A program made the position numbers and the translations under genes. This document shows, piece after piece, positions 51,155 to 59,706 of a DNA stretch of 64,000 bases. The DNA comes from Pseudorhodoferax aquiterrae (GTDB lineage Bacteria > Pseudomonadota > Gammaproteobacteria > Burkholderiales > Burkholderiaceae_C). Every line of letters begins with the position of its first letter. The first letter of the stretch is position 1. The notes under the pieces are model-generated. The model worked only from the letters and a program-made list of their open reading frames with translations. It did not search any database and was not told the origin of the DNA. The DNA is taken from NCBI RefSeq assembly GCF_014652235.1, contig NZ_BMYK01000004.1:446294-510293 (forward strand), given 5' to 3'.

Positions 51155-52216
51155 ATGTCCACCACCACCACGCCCGCGGCCGAGCCGCGCCTGACTTCGC
51201 TCTCCCACGGCGGCGGCTGCGGCTGCAAGATCGCGCCCGGCGTGCTGTCCGAGATCCTGCGCAACCAGGGCGGCCTGCCGGTGCCGCCCGAGCTGCTGGT
51301 GGGCATCGAGACGGCCGACGATGCCGCCGTCTACCGGCTCAACGACGAGCAGGCGCTGATCGCCACGACGGACTTCTTCATGCCCATCGTGGACGACCCG
51401 CATGACTTCGGCCGCATCGCGGCGACCAATGCGATCTCCGACGTCTACGCCATGGGCGGGCGGCCCATCCTGGCGCTGGCCATCGTGGGCATGCCGGTCA
51501 ACGTGCTGTCCACGGCGACGATCGGCCGCATCCTGGCAGGCGGGCAGTCGGTCTGCCAGGCGGCCGGCATCCCGATCGCCGGTGGCCACACCATCGATTC
51601 GGTCGAGCCGATCTACGGCCTCGTGGCGCTGGGCCTGGTGCATCCGGACGGGGTGCGGCGCAATGCGGGCGCGCAGCCGGGCGACCGGCTCGTGCTGGGC
51701 AAGCCGCTGGGCGTGGGCGTGCTGTCGGCTGCCTTCAAGAAGGAAAAGCTCGACGCCGCCGGCTACGCCCGCATGATCGAGACCACCACGCGCCTGAACA
51801 CGCCGGGCCCGGCCCTGGCCGCGCTGCCCGGCGTGCACGCGCTGACCGATGTGACGGGCTTCGGTATCGCCGGCCATGGCCTGGAGGTGGCGCGCGGCGC
51901 CAACTGCCAGGTGCTGCTGGACTGGGCGCGCGTGCCGGTGCTGGAGGGTGTGCGCGAACTCGTCGCGGCCGGCTGCGTGACGGGCGCCTCGGGCCGCAAC
52001 TGGCTGGGCTACGGCGCCGAGGTCGGCAGCACCTTGCCCGAGGCCGAGCGCGCGCTGCTGACCGACCCGCAGACCAGCGGCGGCCTGCTGGTGTCCTGTG
52101 CGCCCGACAGCGTGGAGGCGGTGCTGGCCCTGTTCCGCGAACACGGCTTCGCGCAGGCCGCCGAGATCGGCGAGGTGCGGGCCTGGATGGACGGGCCGCG
52201 CCTCGTGGTGCGCTGA
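51155..52216 (+). CDS. selD: Selenide, water dikinase (selenophosphate synthetase)
   Basis: A 353-residue SelD of normal length. The N-terminal loop LSHGGGCGCKIAPGVL has the active-site Cys (C22) and Lys (K25); this position is Sec in some organisms but Cys here. IETADDAAVYRLNDEQALIA, TTDFFMPIVDDPHDFGRIAA and NAISDVYAMGGRPILALAI are ATP-binding AIRS/PurM-like motifs. It makes selenophosphate for selenocysteine tRNA or 2-selenouridine. No selA, selB, selC or selU is in the window. It follows badR through structured element copy B, so the two may share a transcript. Start ATG chosen for family alignment. Confidence 0.94.
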   Translation: MSTTTTPAAEPRLTSLSHGGGCGCKIAPGVLSEILRNQGGLPVPPELLVGIETADDAAVYRLNDEQALIATTDFFMPIVDDPHDFGRIAATNAISDVYAMGGRPILALAIVGMPVNVLSTATIGRILAGGQSVCQAAGIPIAGGHTIDSVEPIYGLVALGLVHPDGVRRNAGAQPGDRLVLGKPLGVGVLSAAFKKEKLDAAGYARMIETTTRLNTPGPALAALPGVHALTDVTGFGIAGHGLEVARGANCQVLLDWARVPVLEGVRELVAAGCVTGASGRNWLGYGAEVGSTLPEAERALLTDPQTSGGLLVSCAPDSVEAVLALFREHGFAQAAEIGEVRAWMDGPRLVVR

Positions 52217-52243
52217 GGCATGGCCTTCGGCGCTGGGGCAGCG

Positions 52244-52666
52244 TCAGGCCGATGAGCCGATCTGGATGAAAGCATCGGACGCAGTCACGATGCGCATTCC
52301 ATGGAAGTTCTTGAGGTCGAGAAGATGTGCGTCGCCCGACACGATCATGTCGGCTTGCGCGCCCAGCGCGGCGGCCAGGACTGCGTCGTCAGCGGGATCG
52401 CGCAGGATGGTTGGCGCGATGGAGGCCGGCCGCACCATGGCGGCCAGCGCGGCGTAGCCGTGCAGCAGGTCGTCGACGGTCAGTCCGCGTTGCGCCAGCG
52501 GTCGCGCGAACTTGGGGCGCGACAGCACACCATGCAGTTCAGCCAGCAGCGCAGCGCTGGTGAACAGTGCGACGTGCCGGGCGTCGGCTGCGTCGATGAG
52601 ACGACCCGGTGTCCCGCCCCACAGGAGGCCGGACAGTGCGATGTTGGTGTCAAGAACCAGCCGCAT
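52244..52666 (-). CDS. PIN-domain ribonuclease toxin (VapC-like)
   Basis: A 140-residue PIN_3-type protein. The acidic catalytic residues appear in MRLVLDTNIALSGLLWGG (D6, N8), the central LAELHGVL Glu, and DPADDAVLAAALGAQADMIV with SGD. PIN toxins cleave RNA, often initiator tRNA or rRNA, when freed from their antitoxin. It overlaps the upstream antitoxin gene by 17 bp, both on the minus strand, the usual arrangement of a toxin-antitoxin pair. It is convergent with selD, 27 bp away. Confidence 0.85.
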   Translation of the reverse strand: MRLVLDTNIALSGLLWGGTPGRLIDAADARHVALFTSAALLAELHGVLSRPKFARPLAQRGLTVDDLLHGYAALAAMVRPASIAPTILRDPADDAVLAAALGAQADMIVSGDAHLLDLKNFHGMRIVTASDAFIQIGSSA

Positions 52667-52892
52667 GCCGCTGCTCGGCGCGGTAGGCGCCGATCTCGGC
52701 GTTGATCTCGTCCGGTGTCATGGCCTCCAGCGGTTCGGCGGCCAGTTGAGCGCGGGCGGCCTGCATCTTCTCGATGCGGTCCTTGCGCAGTTGCTCGCGC
52801 AGCATGCGCTCCAGCTTCGGCGGTGCCAGCAATCCCGCACTGGCGGCCTCGCGGGCCAGCGCGTCGGGTAAGGTGATCTGCAGATCGGTCAT
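52650..52892 (-). CDS. Putative antitoxin partner of PIN toxin
   Basis: An 80-residue, highly charged protein (MTDLQITLPDALAREAASAG, then KLERMLREQLRKDRIEKMQA) with a short N-terminal strand and long helices, as in ribbon-helix-helix or similar antitoxins. Its stop lies 17 bp inside the PIN toxin gene, so it is translated first. It would neutralise the toxin and probably autorepress the operon. No single antitoxin family is certain from sequence. The 107 bp upstream, to the fruR stop, may hold the promoter. Confidence 0.75.
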   Translation of the reverse strand: MTDLQITLPDALAREAASAGLLAPPKLERMLREQLRKDRIEKMQAARAQLAAEPLEAMTPDEINAEIGAYRAEQRHAAGS

Positions 52893-52999
52893 GGACGGGC
52901 TCCCTGCGCAATGCGCACGACAAGGAGTTTCTCACGGGCGCTGGTGATGGGGGCATGACGATATGTCCCTGCGACAGGTCATTTCGTAGCACACCTGCA

Positions 53000-54028
53000 T
53001 CATCCCGCCCGCAGGCTGGACCCCCGCACCAGCAGCTGCCCCTGCAGCACGATGCGCCGCGGCGCGCGGTCGGGCTGGGCCATGCGTTGCAGCAGCAGCT
53101 CGGTGGCACTGCGGCCGATGTCCTGCGTGGGTTGGGCCAGCACCGTGATGGCGGGCTCGGGCATGGTGGTCCAATCGTTGTCGTCGAAGCCGGCCAGGGC
53201 CAGGTCGTGCGGCAGCGCCAGGCCAGCGGCCCGGGCGGCGCGCCAGGCACCCAACAGCAGCAGGCCGCTGGTGGCCAGCAGCGCATCGGGCCGGGTGCCG
53301 TCGGGCTCGGCCAGCAGCCCCGCTGCGCCGTCCTGCCCGGCCTGTGCGTCGGGCCGCAACGCCTGCACACGGGGCGCGAGGCCGGCCTCGCGCAGCACCG
53401 CCTCGTAGCCGGCCTGGCGCTGCCGGCCGGTGGTGCTGTGGCTGCCTGCCAGCAACGCGATGCGCCGGCAGCCCTGCGACAGCAGGTGGCGCGTGAGTTC
53501 GCCGGCCGCACCGGTGTTGTCCAGCAGCACGGCATCGGTGACGGCGGCCTGTGGGGCGCGGTCCACCATCACCAGCGGAAACGGCCACTGGCCGGGCGCA
53601 TGGCGCTCGGTGAACTCCAGCGTGGGTGCCAGGATCACGCCGCTGGCGCGCTCGTCGGCCATCAGCTCCAGGTAGGACCGCTCCTTGGCCGGATCCTCGT
53701 CGCTGTTGCACAGGATCAGCCGCAGGCCGGCCGCGTAGGCCATGTCTTCCACGGCCCGGCTGATGGCGGTGAAGAACGGGTTGCGGATGTCGGCCACCAC
53801 CAGGCCGATCAGCGAGGTGGTGCGCTGGCGCAGTCGGCGCGCCGCCAGGCTGGGCCGCCAGCCCAGCTCGGCGATGGCCTGCTGCACGCGCTCGCGCAGC
53901 GCGGGGCGCACGGCGTCCGCGTCCGTCAGCACGCGCGAGACGGTGGTCGTCGAGACGCCGGCGCGCTGGGCCACATCCTTGATGCTGGCGCTGCCCGGGT
54001 TGGCGAGAGAAGACGGCATGGAACCCAT
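53000..54028 (-). CDS. fruR: LacI family repressor of fructose operon
   Basis: A 342-residue LacI-type repressor. The N-terminal helix-turn-helix is ASIKDVAQRAGVSTTTVSRV with the hinge RRLRQRTTSLIGLVV; the sugar-binding domain follows with effector-site elements FDDNDWTTMPEPAITVLAQP. It is divergent from fruB and its start codon overlaps operator O2, so it is autoregulated; O1 lies at fruB. It probably senses fructose-1-phosphate or fructose-1,6-bisphosphate, like FruR/Cra. An alternative ATG lies at 54019 (9 bp inside). Confident family call; effector inferred. Confidence 0.87.
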   Translation of the reverse strand: MGSMPSSLANPGSASIKDVAQRAGVSTTTVSRVLTDADAVRPALRERVQQAIAELGWRPSLAARRLRQRTTSLIGLVVADIRNPFFTAISRAVEDMAYAAGLRLILCNSDEDPAKERSYLELMADERASGVILAPTLEFTERHAPGQWPFPLVMVDRAPQAAVTDAVLLDNTGAAGELTRHLLSQGCRRIALLAGSHSTTGRQRQAGYEAVLREAGLAPRVQALRPDAQAGQDGAAGLLAEPDGTRPDALLATSGLLLLGAWRAARAAGLALPHDLALAGFDDNDWTTMPEPAITVLAQPTQDIGRSATELLLQRMAQPDRAPRRIVLQGQLLVRGSSLRAG

Positions 54029-54045
54029 TTTGGTATCGATTCCTC
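54028..54045. promoter_or_regulatory. FruR operator O2 at fruR start
   Basis: TTTTGGTATCGATTCCTC matches operator O1 (GGAATCGATTCC core) with one change, GGTATCGATTCC. It overlaps the fruR start codon, so bound repressor would also block its own translation or transcription start. It is 112 bp from O1, permitting looping. Confidence 0.7.
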
Positions 54046-54157
54046 GATTCTCAGGGGCAATCCTGGCGCTTATAGGCTCTTTTCACGGGTGTTTACCCTT
54101 GATTTCCGACGTGTAGGTCGCCATTCGCTGGACTGACCTCCAATTCTTGCGGAATAA

Positions 54158-54177
54158 TTTTGGAATCGATTCCAAAA
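54158..54177. promoter_or_regulatory. FruR operator O1 before fruB
   Basis: A perfect 20-bp palindrome TTTTGGAATCGATTCCAAAA, typical of LacI family operators, 15 bp before the fruB TTG start. A possible -10 AATAAT (54153-54158) directly abuts it, so binding would block transcription initiation. O2 at 54028 is a close relative. Confidence 0.85.
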
Positions 54178-54191
54178 CTCCGGAGACGCGC

Positions 54192-56726
54192 TTGGAACCC
54201 CTCCCCACCCCCGTGGAAGTCCGCCTCGCGGCCCGCCCGGCCGACCGCGACGACGCCGTGCGCAGCGCCGGCGCACTGCTGGTACAGGCCGGCTTCTGCG
54301 ATGCCGGCTACGTCGCGAGCCTGCTGCGCCGCGAGCAGGTTGCCACCACCTACCTGGGCCAGGGCGTGGCCATCCCCCATGGCATGGTGGAAGACAAGGG
54401 CCTGGTGCGCCGCACCGGCCTGGCGGTGCTGCAGGTGCCGGATGGCGTGGCCTGGGGCAGCGCCGACAAGCCCGTGCACCTGGTGGTGGCGATCGCCGCC
54501 GCGTCGGACGAGCACATCACCGTGCTGCGCCGGCTCACGCGGCTCATGCGCGATGGCAGCCGGATCGACCAGCTGGTGCGCACGGCACGCGCCGAGGACA
54601 TCGTGGCCGCGCTGACCAGCGATGCCGCGCCGGATGCGGCGGCTGCCCCCGCGCAGGACTTCCCGCTGGGCCTGGACCTCACGCTGAACTACCCCAACGG
54701 CCTGCACGCCCGCCCCGCCGGCCAGTGGGCGCAGCTGGCCGGGCGCTTCCAGGCCGCCCTGCGCGTGCGCCATGGCGATGCCGTGGCCGACGCGCGCAAC
54801 ATGGCCGCGCTGCTGAGCCTGGGCGCCGGCCGCGGCGCGGCGCTGCGCCTGTCTGCCCAGGGCCCGGACGCCGAGGCCGCGCTGGCTGCGCTGCGCGACC
54901 TGGTGCTGCGCCTGGGCGACGAGGAAACGCGCCAGGCCGAACTCGCCGCCGCCCGCCAGGCGCAGGCCCAGGGCCTGGGCCGCGTGCTGGGCGACTGGCA
55001 GCCGGCCGCGCGCCAGACCATCAGCGGCATCGCCGCCAGCCCGGGCCTGGTGGTCGGCACGCTGGTCAGCGCCGAGGCCGGCACGCTGGAGGTGGCCGAC
55101 CAGCACCAGGGCTTCGCCGAAGAGGCCGCACTGCTCGACCGCGCGCTGAACGCCGCCGCCGCGCAGATCTACCACCTGGCCGAGCAGGCCCGCGCCCAGG
55201 GCCGTGCCGAGCAGGCCGGCATCTTTGACGCGCACGGCCAGATGCTGCGCGACCCCGCGCTGCTGCGCGAAGTGAGCCGCCTGGTGGTGCAAGGCCATGG
55301 CGCGGCCTGGGCCTGGCGCCATGTGCTGGCCGAGCGCGTGGCCGTCCAGCGGACCGTGGCCGACGCCGTGCTCGCCGCCCGTGCGGCCGACCTGCAAGAC
55401 GTGGGCGAGCGTGTGCTGCGCCACCTGCTGGGCCGCGGCGACGATGCCGGCACCGACCCTTCCACCTGGCCGCGCGATGCGCTGCTGCTGGCCGACGACC
55501 TCTCGCCCTCGGTCACCGCGCAGATCGACGTGCAGCGCGTCAAGGGCTTTTGCACCGCGCGTGGCGGCCCCACGGCGCACACCGCCATCCTCGCGCGCGC
55601 GCTGGGCCTGCCGGCCGTGGTGGCCGCCGGGCCCGGTGTGCTGCACCTGCAGCCTGGCGAGCGCGCCATCCTGGACGGCTACCGCGGCCAGCTGCACGTG
55701 GCGCCCACCGAGAAGGCGCTGCGCGAGACCCAGTCCATGATCGAGCGTCTGGCCCGCCACCAGGCCGAGGAGGCCGCCAGCCGCCTGCAGCCGGCTACCA
55801 CCACCGACGGCCACACGCTGGAGATCGCCGCCAACGTGAACCGCGCCGACCAGGTGGCCCGCGCGCTGGAGCAGGGCGCCGAAGGCGTGGGCCTGATGCG
55901 CACCGAGTTCCTGTTCCTCGAACGCGACCATGTGCCCGACGAGGAGGAGCAGTTCGCCGTCTACCAGGCCATGGTGCAGGCCCTGGGCGGGCGCCCGCTG
56001 ATCGTGCGCACGCTGGACATTGGCGGCGACAAGCAGGTGCCGCACCTGAACCTGCCGGTGGAGGAGAACCCCTTCCTGGGCGTGCGCGGTGCGCGCCTGT
56101 GCCTGCAGCGCGACGACCTGCTCATGCCGCAACTGCGCGCGCTGGTGCGCGCGGCACAGACGGGCCCGCTGTCCATCATGTTCCCGATGATCAGCACGGT
56201 GGACGAGGTGCGCCAGCTCAAGGCGCGTCTGGCCGAGGTGCAGCGCCAGCTCGGCATCGGCGCCGCCATTCCCGTGGGCATCATGATCGAGGTGCCCTCG
56301 GCCGCGCGCATGGCCGACCGGCTGGCCGCGCACGTGGACTTCTTCTCCATCGGCACCAACGACCTCACGCAGTACACGCTCGCGGTGGACCGCCAGCATC
56401 CGCAGCTGGCCGGCATGGCCGACAGCCTGCACCCGGCCGTGCTGCGGCTGGTGGCCGACACCGTGGCCGGTGCGCGCCGCCACGGCCGCTGGGTCGGCGT
56501 GTGCGGCGGCCTGGCCGGCGAACCCCTGGGCGCCGCGCTGCTGGCCGGCCTGGGTGTGCAGGAGCTCAGCATGAGCGTGGGCGACCTCACGGCCATCAAG
56601 GCCCTGCTGCGGCGGCACAGCCTCGCGGAGCTGCAGGCCCTGGCGCAGCAGGCGCTGGACATGGACGACGGCGACCAGGTTCGCGCGCTCGGCGCGCGCT
56701 TGCGCAGCGCACCGGAGGGCCTGTGA
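54192..56726 (+). CDS. fruB: Fructose PTS multiphosphoryl transfer protein (EIIA-HPr-EI)
   Basis: An 844-residue fusion. EIIA-Fru (about 1-145) has phospho-His H63 in GVAIPHGMVEDKG. HPr (about 158-245) has NGLHARPAGQWAQLAGRF with His about 171. Enzyme I (about 273-840) has the active His about 459 in GGPTAHTAILARALGLPAVV, then FLFLERDHVPDEEEQFAVYQ and PEP-site IGTNDLTQYTLAVDRQHPQL. It carries phosphate from PEP to FruA. Start TTG 54192 is chosen because GGAG lies 7 bp upstream and the operator palindrome precedes it; a longer in-frame TTG at 54147 would run through the operator. It overlaps fruK by one base (TGATG). Confidence 0.93.
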   Translation: MEPLPTPVEVRLAARPADRDDAVRSAGALLVQAGFCDAGYVASLLRREQVATTYLGQGVAIPHGMVEDKGLVRRTGLAVLQVPDGVAWGSADKPVHLVVAIAAASDEHITVLRRLTRLMRDGSRIDQLVRTARAEDIVAALTSDAAPDAAAAPAQDFPLGLDLTLNYPNGLHARPAGQWAQLAGRFQAALRVRHGDAVADARNMAALLSLGAGRGAALRLSAQGPDAEAALAALRDLVLRLGDEETRQAELAAARQAQAQGLGRVLGDWQPAARQTISGIAASPGLVVGTLVSAEAGTLEVADQHQGFAEEAALLDRALNAAAAQIYHLAEQARAQGRAEQAGIFDAHGQMLRDPALLREVSRLVVQGHGAAWAWRHVLAERVAVQRTVADAVLAARAADLQDVGERVLRHLLGRGDDAGTDPSTWPRDALLLADDLSPSVTAQIDVQRVKGFCTARGGPTAHTAILARALGLPAVVAAGPGVLHLQPGERAILDGYRGQLHVAPTEKALRETQSMIERLARHQAEEAASRLQPATTTDGHTLEIAANVNRADQVARALEQGAEGVGLMRTEFLFLERDHVPDEEEQFAVYQAMVQALGGRPLIVRTLDIGGDKQVPHLNLPVEENPFLGVRGARLCLQRDDLLMPQLRALVRAAQTGPLSIMFPMISTVDEVRQLKARLAEVQRQLGIGAAIPVGIMIEVPSAARMADRLAAHVDFFSIGTNDLTQYTLAVDRQHPQLAGMADSLHPAVLRLVADTVAGARRHGRWVGVCGGLAGEPLGAALLAGLGVQELSMSVGDLTAIKALLRRHSLAELQALAQQALDMDDGDQVRALGARLRSAPEGL

Positions 56727-57691
56727 TGGACGACGCCATGCAGGTCATCACCCTCACGCCGAACCCGGCGATCGACCACACCGTCACGCTGGACCGGCTG
56801 GACCCGGGCGCCGTGCACCGCGCGCGGGCCGAGCAGTTCGAGGCCGGCGGCAAGGGCATCGGCGTGGCCGCCGTGCTGGCCGCGCTGGACGTGCGCGTGG
56901 CCGCGGGCGGCTGGCTCGGCGTGGAGAACCCGCAGCGCTTCGAGCGCAGCTTCGCGCAGGCCGGCATCGTGGACGCCATGTGGCGCGTGCCGGGCCGCAC
57001 GCGCACCAACATCAAGCTGGCCGACCTCGCGCATGGCGAGACCACCGACATCAACCTGCCCGGCATCGTTTTCGACCCCGTGCTGCTGGCCGGCGCCGAG
57101 ATTGGCCTGCTGCAGCAGCTGGTGCCGCTGGTCGGCCCCGGCACCTGGGTCACGCTGGCCGGCAGCCTGCCGCCCGGTGTGACGCCGGCCGACATGGCGC
57201 GCGTGGCGAGCACGCTGCGCCACCACGGCGCGCGGCTCATGGTGGACACGGGCGGCACCGCATTGCGCACGCTGCTCGACGCGCTGCAGCCCGCGCCCGA
57301 CTTCATCAAGCCCAACCGGGCCGAGCTCGAAGAGCTGGTCGGCCGTCCGCTGCCCACCGTGGCGGCCGTGGCCGACGCGGCCGCGCAGCTGCAGCAGGAC
57401 GGCATCGCGCTGGTCGTGGTCTCGCTGGGCGGCGAGGGCGCCGTGGTCGCCAGCGGCGGTGCGCGCTGGCATGCCGCCACACCGCGTGTGCCCGTGGCCA
57501 CCACCGTGGGCGCGGGCGACGCGCTGGTCGCCGGCACGCTGGCCGCGCTGATCGCCGGCCGCGCGCCCTTGGACGCCGCGGTGTTCGGCATGGCCTGCGC
57601 GGCTGCGCGCATCCAGCGCATCGCGCCCGGGCTGCCGCCGCTTCCCGAGATCGACGCGCTGGTCGCGCAGATCCAGCCCCAACCCATTTGA
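56726..57691 (+). CDS. fruK: 1-phosphofructokinase
   Basis: A 321-residue PfkB-family kinase. N-terminal TLTPNPAIDHTVTLDRLDPG, substrate loop EAGGKGIGVAAVLAALDVRV (usual GGKGINVA, here Gly for Asn), and C-terminal TTVGAGDALVAGTLAALIAG with catalytic Asp. It phosphorylates fructose-1-phosphate, made by the PTS, to fructose-1,6-bisphosphate. Translationally coupled to fruB through TGATG. Its TGA is the first three bases of structured element copy C, which separates it from fruA. Confidence 0.92.
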   Translation: MDDAMQVITLTPNPAIDHTVTLDRLDPGAVHRARAEQFEAGGKGIGVAAVLAALDVRVAAGGWLGVENPQRFERSFAQAGIVDAMWRVPGRTRTNIKLADLAHGETTDINLPGIVFDPVLLAGAEIGLLQQLVPLVGPGTWVTLAGSLPPGVTPADMARVASTLRHHGARLMVDTGGTALRTLLDALQPAPDFIKPNRAELEELVGRPLPTVAAVADAAAQLQQDGIALVVVSLGGEGAVVASGGARWHAATPRVPVATTVGAGDALVAGTLAALIAGRAPLDAAVFGMACAAARIQRIAPGLPPLPEIDALVAQIQPQPI

Positions 57692-57914
57692 GAGCTTGTG
57701 GAGAAATCGCTAGAGCTCACGCAAGACCCCGATGCACGCAGTCTCAACAACCAACCATTGCTCGCGGGGTCTTGCCCTGCGGGCCGGGGCGCCCACAGGC
57801 GCCGGGCGGCGTTGCGCCGCTTGTCCGTATCCCGATACGGACTGCGCGACGCGCCTTGCCCGACACCTGCGGGCACCCCGTCGTGAGCCCAACCGATTCC
57901 TTCACAAGCTCTGA
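57689..57914 (+). repeat. Structured intergenic element, copy C (fruK/fruA)
   Basis: 226 bp from the fruK stop TGA (57689-57691) to a second TGA (57912-57914), 15 bp before fruA. Outer arms GAGCTTGTGGAGAAATCG (57692-57709) and CGATTCCTTCACAAGCTC (57894-57911) pair apart from two positions (one a G-U wobble). Inner stem GCAAGACCCC (57721-57730) with GGGGTCTTGC (57766-57775) is perfect; compared with copies A and B two pairs changed on both sides (G-C to A-T). The second arm is GTCCGTAT/ATACGGAC (57823-57830, 57835-57842) in place of GCCCGGG/CCCGGGC, inside GCGTTGCGC/GCGCGACGC. Same overall plan despite sequence divergence. Confidence 0.85.
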
Positions 57915-57929
57915 CTGGAGACACCCACC

Positions 57930-59657
57930 ATGGCCCAACTCTTCGCCATCGCCGCCAGCCAGGCCGGCCCCGCCCACAGCTTCATGCTGGGCGAGGCGCT
58001 GCTGGCCGCCGCCGCCCGCCTCGGGCATGAACTCAAGCTGCGTGTGGTCAGCAGCTTCGGCACGCAGGAAGGCTTCTCGCCCGAGGAGCTGGCCGGGGCC
58101 CAGGCCGTGATCCTGGCCGCCGACGCGGGCAGCGGCATCGACCGCAGCGCGCTGCCGGCCGACCGGCTGCTCGAAGTGGCGCCCGAGGCCGTGTTCCGCG
58201 ATCCGGCCCAGGTGGTGCAGCAGGCCCTCGCACGCCTGGGCATGGCGGCCGCACCCGCGGCCCAGGCCGCTGCCAAGCCGCTGCGCATCGTCGCCATCAC
58301 CTCCTGCCCCACCGGCGTGGCCCACACCTTCATGGCGGCCGAGGCGCTGGAGCAGGGCGCCAAGGCGCTCGGCCACCGCATCCATGTGGAAACGCAGGGC
58401 TCGGTCGGCGCGCAGAACGCCTTGAGCGCCGAAGCCATCGCCGAGGCCGACCTCGTGCTGATCGCGGCCGACACCCAGGTCGACCGTGCGCGCTTCGCCG
58501 GCAAGCGGCTGTACAGCGCCAGCACCAAGGCCGCCATCCACGACGCGGCGGCGCTGATCGGCAAGGCCCAGGCCGAGGCCGCGCCGTGGCAGGCGGCGTC
58601 CGCCACCGCCGCGGCCCCGGCCGGCGCGCAGAAGGCCGCCGCCAGCGGCCCCTACAAGCACCTCATGACCGGCGTGTCCTTCATGCTGCCCTTCGTCGTG
58701 GCGGGCGGCCTGCTGATCGCGCTGGCCTTCGCGCTCGGCGGCATCTACGTCTACGACGACGCGCACCAGGGCACGGTCGGCTGGTCGCTGTTCCAGGTCG
58801 GCGCCAAGGCTGCGTTCGCGCTGATGGTGCCGGCCCTGGCGGGTTACATCGCGTTCTCCATCGCCGACCGGCCCGGCATCGCGCCGGGCATGGTCGGCGG
58901 CATGCTGGCCGGCACCGTGGGCGCGGGTTTCCTGGGCGGCATCGCGGCCGGCTTCATCGCGGGCTACGCCGTCAAGTGGCTGAACCAATGGATCCGCCTG
59001 CCGCGCGGGCTGGAGGGTTTGAAGCCCGTGCTGCTGCTGCCGCTGCTGGGCTCGGCCATCGTGGGCCTGCTGATGCTCATGGTCATCGGCCAGCCCGTGG
59101 CCGCGGCCATGACGGCGCTGACCGAATTCCTCAAGGGCATGCAGAGTTCCAGCGCCGTGCTGCTGGGCATCGTGCTGGGCGCGATGATGGCGGCCGACAT
59201 GGGCGGCCCCATCAACAAGGCGGCCTACGTGTTCTCCACCTCGCTGATCGCCAGCGGCGTGGCCACGCCCATGGCCGCCGCGATGGCCGCCGGCATGGTG
59301 CCGCCGCTGGGCATCGCGCTGGCCTGCCGGCTGTTCGCGAGCCGCTTCTCGGCCGAGGAGCGCGAGGCCAGCAAGGCCGCCGCCGTGCTGGGCCTGGCGT
59401 TCATCACCGAAGGCGCCATCCCCTACGTGGCGCGCGATCCGCTGCGCGTGATCCCGGCCTGCGTGCTGGGCGCGGCCACCGCCGGCGCGCTGTCCATGTG
59501 GCGGGGCGTGGCGCTGCAGGCGCCGCACGGCGGCGTGTTCGTGCTGGCGATTCCGAACGCGGTGAACCATGTGCTGCTGTATGGCGCGGCCATCGTCGCG
59601 GGCACGGTGGTGACGGCGTTGGCATTGGGGCTGTTCAAGAAGAAGATCGCCGCATGA
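57930..59657 (+). CDS. fruA: Fructose-specific PTS EIIBC component
   Basis: A 575-residue membrane protein. A degenerate IIB-like repeat (1 to about 95, ASQAGPAHSFMLGEALL, no Cys) is followed by the active IIB (about 108-205) with the phospho-Cys in ITSCPTGVAHTFMAAEALEQ. The IIC domain (about 245-570) has multiple membrane helices and the substrate-site segments MLAGTVGAGFLGGIAAGFIA, DMGGPINKAAYVFSTSLIAS and LAFITEGAIPYVARDPLRVI. It imports and phosphorylates fructose to fructose-1-phosphate using FruB. The structured element copy C lies in the 238 bp between fruK and fruA. A GGAG ribosome site precedes the ATG. Confidence 0.93.
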   Translation: MAQLFAIAASQAGPAHSFMLGEALLAAAARLGHELKLRVVSSFGTQEGFSPEELAGAQAVILAADAGSGIDRSALPADRLLEVAPEAVFRDPAQVVQQALARLGMAAAPAAQAAAKPLRIVAITSCPTGVAHTFMAAEALEQGAKALGHRIHVETQGSVGAQNALSAEAIAEADLVLIAADTQVDRARFAGKRLYSASTKAAIHDAAALIGKAQAEAAPWQAASATAAAPAGAQKAAASGPYKHLMTGVSFMLPFVVAGGLLIALAFALGGIYVYDDAHQGTVGWSLFQVGAKAAFALMVPALAGYIAFSIADRPGIAPGMVGGMLAGTVGAGFLGGIAAGFIAGYAVKWLNQWIRLPRGLEGLKPVLLLPLLGSAIVGLLMLMVIGQPVAAAMTALTEFLKGMQSSSAVLLGIVLGAMMAADMGGPINKAAYVFSTSLIASGVATPMAAAMAAGMVPPLGIALACRLFASRFSAEEREASKAAAVLGLAFITEGAIPYVARDPLRVIPACVLGAATAGALSMWRGVALQAPHGGVFVLAIPNAVNHVLLYGAAIVAGTVVTALALGLFKKKIAA

Positions 59658-59706
59658 GCGCCGACGGCGCTACGCTGCAACACACACCACTCGGCGGAGG
59701 CGCCGC

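Noticed and set aside
54147..54191. Longer fruB start at TTG 54147
   Set aside because: It would translate through the perfect FruR operator palindrome. The TTG at 54192 has a GGAG site at correct spacing and fits the EIIA start.
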